Positions 9,960-22,879 of a DNA stretch of 64,000 nt are shown piece after piece (the first letter of the stretch is position 1; each line of letters starts with the position of its first letter). The position numbers and the translations under genes are program-made. This DNA comes from Protula sp. h YS-2021 (Eukaryota; Annelida; Polychaeta; Sabellida; Serpulidae), in NCBI GenBank assembly GCA_949752745.1, contig OX457032.1:11791543-11855542 (forward strand). The letters run 5' to 3'. The notes beneath the pieces were generated by a model that did not search any database, had not been told where the DNA came from, and saw only the letters and a list, made by a program, of their open reading frames with translations.

Positions 9960-11848
9960 TTCTATATTTACTCCAAGCTAGATTATACTTAGCTAGATGC
10001 ATAGACTGTTGTAGATTAGCTATTGCAGAAACTGGATCTTAGGTTCTGAATGTCTATTCATGTGAGTTATAGCTTAAATTAATAATTAATTAATTAATTA
10101 ATTAATTTTTTAATTATCTTGGGTATTATACCACTTCTTACATTAAAAGATTTACAATAGCTCTTGAAATGAAATTACTAATGCAGCAAAATAGCCAGGT
10201 GTTTATGCTGACAAGCCATACCCGAAGCAGGATTTATAACCTTTTTTAAATGTTAAGTGGTAATTTTCATTACTTATTTATGTTGCTGGATAAGGGGATT
10301 GTCTTCGCAGTCTGTGACGTGGATCTTTTGTTGGACTAGCAAATAGTCTCCGTCTGCATTGGCACCATTATTCTTCGCTCGACTCACTATAATTTACTGA
10401 ATGACTTATTTTGATGGAAAGTAAACGACCTATTTATGTTTGTTTAGTTATCCACGAGGCTTCAGCATTCAGGTATTGTTCACAAAAATGTGTCCATGAT
10501 TAGGCTTGTAACGTATGCGACTGAAAAGATGCTAATATTCCTGTATTTGACGTCACTGTGTTTAAGGAAAACCCTCAGCCACCCTCAGTGACTCCTGTAG
10601 CGTAATGTCTGATCAGCAGCATTGGCACATTGCATTCACTTCATACATTGATTTTAAGATCATAGATAAAAGGAACTGAACCGATCTCTGATTTCACTTG
10701 GCAATAATCCTAGGATTTACTACAATACTCTAGCCTTGTTCGATTAAGTTTGTTTTGTTAAGTAAAGTGTTAAGTTGATGTCCGTGTGTACAAACACTTC
10801 ATTACTTTGATAATTACCATAGCTCACGTATCCCTGAATTTACATATCAATAATGGGGTCTAAATTTTATCTTTTAACTGGTTAAGTAGTTCTGATATAG
10901 GCGGTAATTGAGACTAACAACAATTACCTTATGCTTATGCTTAAATCAAGTAAGCATCATGATTTGGAATGGAATAAAAGTACAATATGTATTATTTATT
11001 TATAATTATTTAGACGAATACAACAGGTTAAAATGCAACAATTAAAGCCCTCACAGCGATTGCAAATTTCCAGCGTCATAGGCAATCTGCCTTAATCCCG
11101 CGTTCGTAATCCACGGATAAAGACAGCTGTAGCATCATAACTTACTTGAATGAAAACATAATCCTGAAACATGTAATTAATAGAAAATATTTTAAAGGTC
11201 ATACAGTGTACATAGGGTCTTAACTTATTAAAATATCAACACATCATATAGCAGTTTTAATTTTGATATCATAACTTCAATTTTATTGTCATGTGCGAGA
11301 GTATTTGAACAACAATCTCAAATGCACCGTGCGATAGTCAGGTACTAGGGTCTCTGTCATATCTGCGAGTATACTGCACTTTTAGTAAGATTAGTCATCA
11401 AAACTACCAGATAACATTTGTAGATGATATTGAAATTGATAATAAAAACGCGCTGAAGTAAAGAAACTAAAACCTAGTACCCATCTACAACTAGCGGCAA
11501 TCGAAAAGGAACAGCCAACTAATGTTTTAAATATTACAAGTAATCAGCAGTGTTATGAAGTAACAAAAACGACGTTTTGGAAATTAAATTGAGCATATAA
11601 GTGATTGTTTTAAAATGACAATAAAAAGAAAATTGAAACAATAGTGATATATTAGTGAAGTTTATAAAATCACGCAATTTCTACCGCAACAAAATTTAAA
11701 AAATAGAAAATTTATGCAAATTCTGTTGATTTCATAATTTTGCCATATTATAAAACATAATTGCCAATATTATTTTACAGATACGTTGTGTATTACGCTA
11801 TGTTAATGCTCATTACTTCGTTAGTTACGATTTTCATTACACACATGC
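9960..11848. other. Spacer between the two lectin loci
   Basis: AT-rich sequence with an (ATTA)n run at about 10079-10112. I found no exon matching the 5' half of the upstream gene and no other gene. Confidence 0.6.
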
Positions 11849-11871
11849 GTGAATGTTGTAGTGCTATCGCA

Positions 11872-11935
11872 TATCAGAAATGGAACGACACAATGTGCTC
11901 CAATAGCCATGCTTCTATATGTAAACAAACCGATG
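11872..11935 (+). pseudogene. CTLD-2 terminal fragment
   Basis: Reads YQKWNDTMCSNSHASICKQTD, then a phase-1 donor (GATG/GTAGG), matching the end of exon 5829-6000. The first two thirds of that exon (the VDGWPYG and MNWDNG part) are missing. The duplication break therefore lies at about 11860, inside an exon. Confidence 0.8.
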
Positions 11936-12060
11936 GTAGGGTTCCATGGATATAATAATAACCACAAAAAGAGCGGGCAGTTATATAGGCCTCTGATTCT
12001 TGGGAAACACCTGAGATTTCAAATAAGGAGCTAAAGGCACTTAATCTCTTTCTTTCTGTA

Positions 12061-12236
<176 letters not shown>

Positions 12237-12502
12237 TTGGATTCTTATCGCGTGATAAAAGCAGTGTTTTCCATAAATAAAAAGATATAAGAATATGTTA
12301 TTATACTAAAAATGAACAGCAATGTTTATAGTAAAAATGAACAACTGCAAACAAACAAGTATGCAATAAAGATAAATATTTCACACATTTAATAGCTATT
12401 ATATGTGTTACTTTTCTGTAATTTTAATAAAATCTATATCTTTGCATTAAAGCAAAAAAGGAATTCATATCGTTATAACCATTATTGGTCTGTACTGAAA
12501 AG

Positions 12503-13583
12503 CCGACCTCCCAAGCACACCGGAAGGAGGCACGGGCGAAGGTTACTGTCCCCTTGGTAACTGGATAGAGTAAGGGTACAGCTGCTACTATTTCTCCACC
12601 ACAACATTCGATCACGCGGGTGCTATCTCGAACTGTCGCTCCGTATGTGAACATAAACAATAAAATATTCCAATTATTCAAGTCACTCCAACCCTTCTAA
12701 TCATTCATGTCTATCCAGGCATTCCAATTCAAAGCACTTTAAAAATTTCAATCATTCAGACATTTTAATCATTGAAGAAAGTCTATACATTTCAATTATT
12801 CAAGTCCAGAATTCCGTTCATTCAAGGCACTATAAACATTCCAGTCCTTCAAGGCACTTAAAACATTCCAGGCATTGTTATGAGCACTCTAGACGTTCCA
12901 AACACCAAAAAATTTGGAAATTGCAAGCTTTCAAGCTTTAAGTATTTCGTGTATGCTGAGTAATTCATACAATCTAAACATTACATTATTGCAACTATCC
13001 TTAATTGAGCAATACAAAATAATATTTTGTCTTCTAACGTACTTGGGTGTGTTAAAATCTTGTTTTTCAACAGCAAGGTGGAACCACGCACATAGCCTCT
13101 CTCGCTACCATTGAAAACATCTACGAAAACGACTGGATTCTGGTTCGCATTAGAAATAATCCATACAACTATGGAACATGGATCGGTCTGATAGGCAGTT
13201 AGATTGGAAGTACGCTCATGTCGTTTATTTGTCACTAGCTTTATTAACATTTTCTGACATAATTATCACCGCCTCTCCCAACATATCTATACCTGCTTCG
13301 TACGTGATGCCGACAAATTTACAGAAACAGCTGCAGGATTTTTTTTTTATTGACACATTTCAAAATTGCACTAAATTGTTAATACAGCAGATGGTTTTGT
13401 GTGGTTGGAAGGATCCGACTCAGGCTATAGGAACTGGGCCCCGGGAGAGCCGTCCGACCCGTACTACGAGAACTGCGTGGAGATGTGGATAACGTCATGG
13501 CCTGGCATGTGGAACGACGCACGTTGTGAATACTATGACTACCAGTACAAGTACTATGTCTGCAAGGCTTTTATGGGAAGACG
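12503..13583 (+). pseudogene. CTLD-3 copy with two nonsense codons
   Basis: Exon 12503-12642 aligns with 6354-6490 (DLPSTPEGG, YCPLGNWIE, SCYYFSTTTFDHA) but the tyrosine codon after WIE is TAA at 12571. Exon 13074-13206 aligns with 6799-6931 (HIASLATIENIYENDW, TWIGLIGS), but CAG has become TAG at 13200 and the donor GT is GA. Exon 13388 onward is intact through FVWLEGSDSGYRNW, APGEPSDPYYENCVEM, WNDARC and YYVCKA, and lacks the AAAG/GTATGC donor. A GTGCAA at 13584 would be a phase-2 donor fitting the exon at 16624, but it is weak. Confidence 0.85.
12660..12905. repeat. Degenerate ATTCCA/ATTCAAG repeats
   Basis: Repeated imperfect words such as ATTCAAGGCACTTAAAACAT occur about eight times in the intron of the lectin pseudogene. 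Confidence 0.6.
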
Positions 13584-13804
13584 GTGCAACTACTATATCT
13601 GTAAGGCTACTTATACTTGCAACTGTGCTAGGAATAAATTCAACCTATCTGATATTGACATATCTGATATTATTATTTTTATTTAATTTTAATATTTTTA
13701 TCCAAGAAAACCTTTCGAACTCATTATTTAACCTCTTAATCCAATAATTTACTGTATGAACTCCTTCGTGCATCATCACCACATTATCCATATAGTTTTA
13801 TTTT

Positions 13805-14184
13805 GCTGAACCCATCATCACACCCTTCGTACATCCATCAACAACATTCACATGTACACCCAACCAACAAAATGCATATGTACAGCCACACAACAACATT
13901 CATATGTACATTCTACCCAACAACATTCATATGACTATCCATTCAACAACATGCATATGTATTATTCACCCAATAAAATACACATGTACATCCAACCAAC
14001 AATATGCATATGTGCAGCTCCACAACAACATTCACATGTACATCCACCAACAACATCCGTTTGAACATCCACCCAACAACATTCATATCTACATCCATCT
14101 AACCACATGCATATGTACATCCACACAACAACATTCATATGTACATCTACCAACAACAGTCACATGTACATCCACATAAACAAC

Positions 14185-14266
<82 letters not shown>

Positions 14267-14288
14267 CAATAACATGCATATATATATA

Positions 14289-14362
<74 letters not shown>

Positions 14363-15790
14363 CAATAACATGCATATGCACATCAACCCAACAACGTTCA
14401 CATACACAGCAATTGAACAATATTCACATGCATATCCACTCAACAACATACTTATGTATTATCTACCAAAAAAAATTCACATGTACATCACACAACCCCA
14501 TTGATAAGTACCTCCACCCACCAGCAATCATATTTACATTCACCCAAAATCATGCACCAATCTACATCCATATACATATACCCAACAACATTCACATGTA
14601 CATCTACCCAACAACAATAATCTATGCATTCACCCAACATTTCCATGTGCATCTACCCAACAACATTCGTATGTACATCAACCGACCAACATGCATATGT
14701 ATTATCCATCCAACAAAATTCATATAGACATCCACCAAACAACATGCATCTGTACATCAATCCAACAACATACATATGTACACACATCCAACAACATGCA
14801 AAACGTACATCCACCCAGCATAATGGATATAAGCATTCACACCACAACATCGCTATGTACTTCCACCCAACAACATGCATATGTACATTCAGCCAACATC
14901 ATTCACATGAACATCCACCCAACAACATTCATACCTACATCCACCCAACAAGATGCATATATACTATCCATCGAACAAAATGCATATATACATTCACCAC
15001 ACATAGTGCATATGTACATCCATTCATACATATGTGTTATCCACAGAACAGAATTCGTGTCTGCGTCCACCCAACAACATGCATATGTACATTCACCCAA
15101 AAACATGCATATGAACATTTACCCAAAAACATTCATATGTACAACAGCAAGTATGTGTACATCCACCCAGTACCATGAATATGTACTTCCATCGAACAAC
15201 ATTCATATGTACATCCATTCAATAACATTCATTTGTACATCCACCAACAACATGCATATGTACATCCCCCCAAAACATTCACATGTACATTAACCAAACA
15301 ACACGCATATGTACATTCACCCAACCGTATTCATATGTACATCCACCCAAAAGCATTCATATGTATATTAACCAAGAAACATGCATACGTACATCCATCC
15401 GACAGCATACATATGTACATCCACATAACAACACTGGCATGTACATCCATCCAACAACATACATATGTACATTCCCACAACAGCATTCACATGTACATCC
15501 ACCCAACAACATGCATATGTACATCCACCCAACAACATGCATATGCACAACCACACAACAAGATTAGTGTGTACATGCAACCAACAACATACATATGTAC
15601 ATGCACCCAACAGCATGCACATGTACACCTACCCAATAACATGGGTGTGAACATCAACAGCATTCATATGTACATTCAGCCAATAAAATGCAGATGTTCA
15701 TCTACACAACAAAATTCATATGCACATCCATCCAACATGTATATGTACATCCATCCAACAACATTCACATGTACATCCACGTAATGACAT
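13805..15790. repeat. 26-bp minisatellite, about 2 kb
   Basis: Some 70 imperfect copies of CATCCACCCAACAACATTCA plus TATGTA fill the intron, replacing the region where the first CTLD-4 exon should be. Because 26 is not a multiple of three and the unit has no stop codon, long artificial reading frames (HMYIHP, CICTST, HAYVHP cycling) run through it on the plus strand. These are not genes. Some spacings are expanded to about 30-33 bp. Confidence 0.95.
14186..14360. repeat. (TA)n microsatellite inside the 26-bp array
   Basis: Two long TA runs, about 14186-14263 and about 14278-14359, separated by TTTACAATAACATGCATA, which belongs to the surrounding array. The TA motif appears to have expanded out of the ATATGTAC part of a unit. 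Confidence 0.95.
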
Positions 15791-16620
15791 TCATTGAATC
15801 ATTTTAATCAATTCCTACTTACAAACGTTATTTTTTTTTTGTTTTGATGAGACAATATTCTATTACAAACATGTCTTACATGACCAAACTACACATATAA
15901 TTTTCCATTTTTATTACTCTTGCATCAGATGTACATTTATATACCACACAATGATATTCTGTTTATGACATATATTGTTAAAAGACAGCATATGTAACAA
16001 ATAAGGCTGCTTAAGACTCCTCCAATCAAAGAAAAACTCTAAATTGGATATATGCAAAAGCCTTTTAACCAAAGCCAACTTGGAAGGAGTAAAAAATTTA
16101 ATTTCTTACTTGTGTGCATTGGCATCCCGACGTTTTTACTTTTGTTGGTCAATTAAATATCCTAATAAAATAAGTTACACTGTCATAAATTTCATTGAGA
16201 ACCAATGATAATATATCCTTTTTATCTAAACGCACCTTTCAGATTTTATTGGCTTATCGGGATATTTATTTTAAAATCACAACAATTTTCGTACAGGGTT
16301 TTCTATACTGGAGCTACAACGAATGACATGGGGTTGTGGTGAAAATATCGGGGTGGGACGGGTTCATACCTTACGCTTGACTGAAGCTCGTAACTTGTGA
16401 AATTGCACGACATTTTGTTTATTTTTAAAAAAGTGGATTGTACTGACATTTTGGCTGGATATAGTTTTTACATTATGCTTGATTAAAGCACCTTAGTTCT
16501 GAAATCTCCTGATAGTGTGCTCTTTTTATCCACAGTAGTTATTTGCTTTTAGGTTTTGAGGTCTATTTGTTAATATGTGTTTTGTTTTACTGTGTGGTTT
16601 TGTGGTTTACGCTTGATTGA
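15791..16620. other. Pseudogene intron
   Basis: AT-rich sequence. I looked for the missing DCPSGNWDVWG exon here and did not find it. Confidence 0.6.
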
Positions 16621-16623
16621 CAG

Positions 16624-17273
16624 GCTTTGTCATCAGATGGGCGGTTCCTACGCTTCTCTTGCATCTATTCATAGCTTCGGAGAAAACTGGTATATTTATC
16701 AGAAAGTACTAGATTATAATTATGATGGCTTTTACAACCAAGATGTCTGGATAGAAATGAATAAATATGGCTATGGTAAACATTTTTGGGGTTTTTTTGT
16801 GGCCTAATGTCTTAAACAGATTAGTGTGCACTTATCAAATATAGTAGAATAACTCCTATTCTTAAATGGTTTATCATAAATATTTAAGAACTTTTAATAA
16901 GGCCATGTATATATAAGAGATACTCTTATTTGTATTTTTGCTAGCTTTTATAAATATTAGCGTGAAATGTTAGAGATATGTTGGTGGTTATTGTAGAATT
17001 AAATAGTTCGTAAACAAATAAAATAATTTAAAGCTATTTGTGTTTTGTTAACTATTGTTTCACTTTTCATTTTAATAGGTTATCCTTACATGTGGGAAAA
17101 TGGTAAGAGCGTGGAGTTCACTCAATGGAATCCTGGAGAACCGAATGATTATGACGGCAGCCAAAACAGTGTGCGCATGTATCATCTGTCTGGCCAGTGG
17201 GACGACTGTTATTGCTATGAGTACTATTATCATGGTTATGTCTGCCAGGTCAGACAAGATCTCTTTAAGAAAG
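16624..17273 (+). pseudogene. CTLD-4 copy (second and third exons)
   Basis: Exon 16624-16775 (LCHQMGGSYASLASIHSF, DVWIEMNKYGYG) and exon 17079-17273 (YPYMWENGKSVEFTQW, NPGEPNDYDG, QWDDCYC, YVCQV) have open frames and good splice sites. Differences from the upstream gene matter: WIGL is WIEM, the conserved cysteine in QNCVRM is serine, and a new cysteine appears in WDDCYC. The third exon matches its counterpart at 57 of 65 residues. The domain would lack a normal disulfide pairing even if expressed. Confidence 0.85.
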
Positions 17274-17374
17274 GTAATAGAATGCGGAGCAAATAGAGAT
17301 ACCGGTACTTTTGCAAACCTGGTACTGCAGTGCTACTAATAATCTGCCATCTGGATTCATATTAACGCAATTGA

Positions 17375-17632
17375 TCGAATGATATCTGATATAAAGCTAG
17401 GTTTTACGTTTTAACGTTAGAAGTGGTATCTGATATCAGGTCAAGTTTTTATGTAACATTGATAGAAATGGTATCTGATATAAGGTTTAGTTTTTATGTT
17501 GCAAAATGAGAACTGGTATCTGATATCAGACCTAGTTTTTATGTTACAGCGTTAGAACTGGTATTGATATGAGTCTAAGTTTTTACGCTGGAACGTTAGA
17601 GCTGGTATCTGATATAAAGCTACGTTTTCCAC
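17375..17632. repeat. about 56-bp tandem repeat
   Basis: About five copies of a unit with GTTAGAACTGGTATCTGATA and TAAGCTAGTTTTTATG lie in the intron after the CTLD-4 copy. Confidence 0.85.
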
Positions 17633-17962
17633 AAAGAATCCACATAAATTTCTTTGTTGGTTTTAATGGCACTCTTTCTTTCGTTTAACAGATTCCACTC
17701 TAATATAAGCTAATATATCGTCAATTATATTTCTTATAAAATTTCTTATAATTTTTCACAGGAAAACTGGCTATTATTCCAAAATACATCTTGCACTTAT
17801 CAAGCAGAGTTAAAGCTTTTATGTCACTAAAATAATAAAACAGCAAACTGTCTTTATTGTTTTTAGTATATAGCCGTATTCATTTACATGTCGTCGACAT
17901 TCCTTAAATGGGCATAACTATTACCAGCAAAGACTCATGGTTGGTTATTAACAATTTCGCAG

Positions 17963-18101
17963 AATTAGCGGAGAAGGGACCAGATTTCTTCAAAAAGGCT
18001 GAAGATATTTCATTGCATAAATTACCGCTACCCAAAAGTATTCTTTGGCAAGAAGCCTGACGCTTATGCCTCCCAGGACGACCCGGTGAAAAAAACGAGT
18101 G
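17963..18101 (+). pseudogene. Juxtamembrane exon copy with frameshift
   Basis: Matches exon 9170-9298 (ELAEKGPDFFKK, then DAYASQDD) and has a strong TTTCGCAG acceptor. An extra A in the run at 18034-18037 shifts the frame, giving TGA at 18058-18060. The exon is 139 bases where an in-frame version would need 138. Because the normal exon is phase 1-1 it could be skipped. Confidence 0.8.
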
Positions 18102-18279
18102 GTACTTTAGTTTCTATAATAATAAGTACAACTGTATAAAGAGTTTTCAACCAGGACATACAATCTAAGCCCACGATTTTATATAATATTAAAACGCAGG
18201 AAATTGACATGTTTTTGTGCTATTTTCAAAGGAAACAAGGAGCAGATTGAATTATTAACTACAACTTCTTTATTTATAG

Positions 18280-18470
18280 GTGGGCAACAGGCAGGAATAA
18301 TCATAGGATTTTTCGCGGCCGTAGCTGCCATAGCTGCTGCCATTTCATTGGTTGTTAAGTACAAACGAGGCAGGTCCAAAAAAGAGAGTGTTATTCCTAT
18401 GGAAACTGTATTAACGCCTTCAGCAGAAGAGCAGCACTCCGAAGGCTATGATCAAACACACCAAGTGTAG
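18280..18470 (+). pseudogene. Transmembrane/tail exon copy (intact)
   Basis: Open frame after TTATAG: GGQQAGIIIG, an alanine-rich hydrophobic helix ending ISLVV, the basic segment KYKRGRSKK, then PMETVLTP and GYDQTHQV followed by TAG. It is the best-kept exon of this copy. Confidence 0.85.
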
Positions 18471-19082
18471 AACCAAGCTTAAGCGCACACACTCTTTGCT
18501 TGACACATTTCATAATTAACAGTATGGTGTCATTGGGTTTTAATAATTATTGTAATACAAACCATGTCGCAATGAAAATCAGTTAGCTCAGAGTGAAAAA
18601 TATACATTATGAATATAACTATTCTTATTCTTGAAATCATAACTTTACTAGCATCAATATAGTATTCAAAAAATGAATGTTCGCAACAGAAAACTTTTCT
18701 TTCTATAAGTAAGAAAAAATGCATTTAGACAGCACCTTAAAAAAACATTTGAAAGGAAATGTTGTTATGTTGTTATTCTATAAAATTATAAGCAACAGCA
18801 AAGACACACAGGGCTGGGGGGTATCAATAGTTATCGATGAATGATTATGTACACGAAGCGACTACGGCAGTGCCACGCTCTAATGCTGATTAGTTATTTA
18901 CTCGTGTATATCACTCATCTGATTTTAATGCAAAGTAAGTTGTGAACGATAAATATGAAATGAAATTCTAAACAATGATTTGATATCTTAGATATGTGAA
19001 AGACGATTATTTGTTGGAATAGAATAAAATACTAACTTCATTCTTCTGCGCAAAGCAGTTGTTTTTCTTATCTTCTGTAACA
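18471..19082. other. 3' flank of the lectin copy
   Basis: AT-rich, with an AATAAA at about 19023. No gene is seen. Confidence 0.5.
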
Positions 19083-19750
19083 TTTGCTTTGTATTTGTAG
19101 ACCCATATCTTATCTACTGATAGCAGACATGTTATAATCCTTATCTGTTCATTTTCTATCATTTATTTATCTGTTCATAGTCGGAATGTTATCACCCTTA
19201 TCTGCTACTATATCTAAATTGATAACAGACCTGTTATAACCATTATCTGCCACGTTATCTAATCTACTGATAGCAGATATGTTATAGCCCTAACCTCTCA
19301 CCATATCTAATCTACTGTTAACAGACAGTTATAACCATTATCTGTCACTTTTATCTAATCTACTGATAACGACATGTTATAACCCTAACCTCTCATCATA
19401 TCTAATCTGCTGATAACAGACAGATTATAACCATTATCTGTCACTTTATCTAATCTACTGATAGTGACATGTTATAACCTAAATTTGTTACTTTCTCTTA
19501 TCCACTAACAGCCGTCATGTTATGGCCCTTATCAGCTACTTTATCTAATCTACTGATAGCAGACATGTTTTAAGCTTTCTCATCTGCTTTATCTAATCTA
19601 CTGATAACAGGCATGTTATACTGTAATGTGACACTTTACATAATCTGTTGATAGCAGGCATGTTATAACTCTTATCTGTCATTATATCTAATATGCTGAT
19701 AACAGACATGTTATAAGCGTTGCTAATCACTTTATCTACTCCACTGACAA
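19083..19750. repeat. about 48-bp minisatellite
   Basis: About 13 imperfect copies of a unit containing TCTACTGATAACAGACATGT, TATAACC and TTATCTGTCACTTTATCTAA. Confidence 0.9.
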
Positions 19751-19800
19751 AATCTATGAGATCTTGTTCGTTTCAGCGTTATGCGTCCAGTTCAATAATA

Positions 19801-20669
19801 CAGTGGAACCTCGAAAAACCGGACAGTGGGGGCTGGCAATATTTGTCTGGTATTTCGAGTTGTCCGGATTTTCGAGTATTGCAAAATGGGATCTGAAACC
19901 GGTAGGTTTTGACCACGAACACTTAGAAAACAAGCATGCACTGCTTAATTTAATTGTTCCGTGTCTGATCTGTAGCAAGGTCTTTTCATGTTTGAGTTTT
20001 CACATTCGTCGTATTCTTTAAGCAACTCCTCTTTTTTTTCTAAGAATATCTGAGATAGTGCTTTTTCCCAATCCAAACTCTTCAGCTCGCCATTTTTTGG
20101 TTCTCCAATTATCTTTTGCGAACAACTTCTTCGACCTAACCTTATGTACTAAGGCTGTGACACTGGAGCATCAAGAGATTAAGTAGATGCCGAGTCGTCC
20201 CCACCCGCCCCTAGTGCAGTATTCAGTGGCAAAAGGATTATAGCGGGCAAGGAATTAGCCGAAGTATCAAGAGATAAAGTACATGCCGATTCGACCCCCC
20301 CCCCCCTCCCATCCCAAGTGCGGTACTCAGTGGCTTAAGGATTATTTCTTGATACTTTCTGTCAATATTGATGGTAAACACAGAGGCACATCTCGCAATT
20401 TGCCAGACTGCATATTATACAATAGATAAACATGCTGGGTTTCTAAGATAAATATTCGCCCCTTGTTAGGATAGTCCGGTATTTTGAATATTTTTATACA
20501 GCAAAACCTCAATTTGGGACTTCAAATGTTGTCCGGTATTTGGAATTCTGAGGTGTCTGCTTTTCCAAGGTTTCGTTAAAAGTCTATGGAAATGTAAATG
20601 GGACTGAGAAAAGCTGTCCGGTTTAGTGAGATGTTCGATTCGCGGTTTGTCCGGACTGAGGTTTCACTG
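19801..20669 (-). mobile_element. Tigger/pogo-like DNA transposon remnant
   Basis: The ends are inverted: CAGTGGAACCTCGAAAAACC at the left, and GGTTTCACTG preceded by GTCCGGACTGA at the right. Each end is flanked by TA, as expected for Tc1/mariner/pogo insertion. On the minus strand from about 20140 to 19865 there is a transposase N-terminus. It has a helix-turn-helix (AEEFGLGKSTISDILRK), then a CENP-B-like segment (AVHACFLSVRGQNLPVSDPIL) broken by one stop. The DDE catalytic part is missing, so the element is non-autonomous. An internal part carries a C-run near 20298-20311. Confidence 0.88.
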
Positions 20670-21818
20670 TAGTTCTAGTTTAAATGTTACGTTTTCACAA
20701 TTGCCAGACTTGGATAAAGAAAAAGTCGCGACCCGTCAACCTCCCCCGCCCCCGCTCCCGCCCCCGCCCCCGCCCCCTCAGATCCAGCCAATTCCGCACT
20801 CTGCTTGGATCGAGCGTTTGTTCTGATGGCTTTCCTAAACCAATGGCGGTCGGTTGCTAATCAAATTACAGTCAATATTCTCAATCTGCCGTACACATTC
20901 CGCTAACTTTTGCATTAACAAACTGATTTTTTTAAAGTTACTTAATAAATCTGGCCTTTATAGCGAAATAAATTCGTGTGAAAATAGTTTGCATGATGTA
21001 GCGAAAACACTTGATTCCCGCTACTTGGTATAGTAGTAATTGTGTAGTTAACTTTTAAAATTAATACGGCAGTAGACAAACATCAGATTCGATACGGGGG
21101 GGAGACATTTATGTCAGCCTCATTAAATGACTTGAGATTCTAAAATTGGACGTTTCTTCATTTTCCTTTTCCATTCATGCCGTTTTTTCTCATGCGATTT
21201 GTCTCCACACAAATGATGCATGAGTGCTCTCTTGTTGCTGCATACTACCCCTGCCCTGACCAATCTCACCAATTCGTGCTTCTTCCTCCCTTTTTCTTTA
21301 TCTTTTATGTTCAAAATTAATGGAAATATCAAACAAATCTTTTTAATACTGCCCATTATTGTTAATGAAGGCAAATGATGTGTCTATTTTTTTTTTACTA
21401 GGAGAATTTTGTCTATTTTTATCTGCTGTAAATTTATATTGGTTCATTTATCGTGCATCTTAAATCAGTTCGTAAATAATAAAACATCGTGCAGGCCTTG
21501 GCATGCACACCACATTGATACAGCTCATAACAATTTATCTTCAATATACATGCTGAAGGGAAATTTCTTCTCGTTGCACTTGGCGAGGGGCTTGGCGGTT
21601 AGTGGCAGGCCCGGGGTGGCAGGGTTAGTGGCAGGTGTGTCACCAAATGGTATTGGAATGGAGAAGAGGTGTTCTGGGACAGTGACGAGAACCCACAGTA
21701 AATCAGAGCTGACGAGAGCACCCAATGAACCACTACTGCTCTGGCCAAAGACTGTTTACTAGTAGTAGTTTATAGTCTTTGCTCTGGCTGAGCCAATAAT
21801 AGCGGAGTGAAAACACAT
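20670..21818. other. No gene recognised
   Basis: Includes a CCGCCCC-rich tract at about 20740-20778 that makes a polyproline frame, and otherwise AT-rich sequence. The short open frames here have no family resemblance that I can see. Confidence 0.5.
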
Positions 21819-22647
21819 GGGATGCCGTTTTATCATTTAATGCCTATTCTGTGTATCAAAATATAATGAAAGTTATCAATAAATCAATGTAGATCTCATT
21901 AATTTGTATTTTGCTATCAATAATTGAATTTTAGATGGCAAAAATTTACTTTTGAGATCAAAAGATCAATTTTACAAACTTAAAAACATGTTAAAGGAGT
22001 CACACATTCATATAAAAGTTAACGAATCATCAATTAAATTTCGGAGATGAAAACTTGAATTATTGATATCAATAATAACAACACATTTTTGAGCTCATGA
22101 ATTGTACAGTGCAAAATTTAAAAATAATCTGTATACAAGGACCAGTCATTATTTATTCACAGACATGTACTTCTGAATTTTTTATACAAAAAATAGACTG
22201 ATATTTTGATATCAAAAACTAATTTTTAAGGCAGAAAATGATTTGCAGATTTCAAAATATAAATTTTGAAAGTCTCATTGTAAAAAATAATGATACATGA
22301 AATAAATTCTTGATAGCAATAAAAAGAAAATAAATTACTGAACTCAAAACTGAGATTTTGCTATCAAATATTTCATTTTCACTGTCAAGAATTGAATTTT
22401 TGATCCCTAAAAATCAATTTTAGTAATCAGTAAATCATGTTTGATATCAATAAATATTTCTTGATCTCTCTAAATATTAACTGATATCAAGAATTATTTT
22501 TGAAGATCAAGAATAAATTTATAGATATCAAATATATATTTACCGAGACCAAAAATTTATTCTTAATGTAAAAAAAAATCAATTTTTGAGATCAAAAATT
22601 ATTTCTTGATATCAATAAGTCCCTAATAAATTTGAAAATGACATTCC
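21819..22647 (-). mobile_element. GATATC-palindrome inverted-repeat element, copy 1
   Basis: The ends are GGATGCCGTTTTATCATTTA and AATTTGAAAATGACATTCC, inverted versions of each other. Between them are dozens of short imperfect palindromes of the type TTGATATCAA or TTGAGATCAA separated by AATT-like spacers. It is the reverse complement of the copies at 50975-51860 and 59696-60522; the landmark GTAGATCTCATTAA here corresponds to TTAATGAGATCTAC there. There is no coding capacity. Confidence 0.85.
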
Positions 22648-22879
22648 ATAAAAACAACCCAGTCCCACAGCAATTAACAACCTAAGCGGATATCCCGACA
22701 TGCAGCCAAGAAACAAACTCTGGATTACACGGATATCTTTTTTTTTTCTATTTGACCAATAAGACCAATCAGTGAAAAATCACGCACAATGTGACTAATC
22801 AATTGCAAACATATCAGCCGCGATTATAAATTTCGACTAAATGCCGTAGATGAAAATTTCGGCCAAATGTTGCTCCGCT

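Noticed and set aside
13852..15784. Frames of 180-206 codons rich in HMYIHP, CICTST and Y/I runs
   Set aside because: Stop-free 26-bp minisatellite and TA microsatellite, not protein-coding.
20626..20826. Polyproline frame
   Set aside because: A C-rich tract beside a decayed transposon end; no splice or start support.
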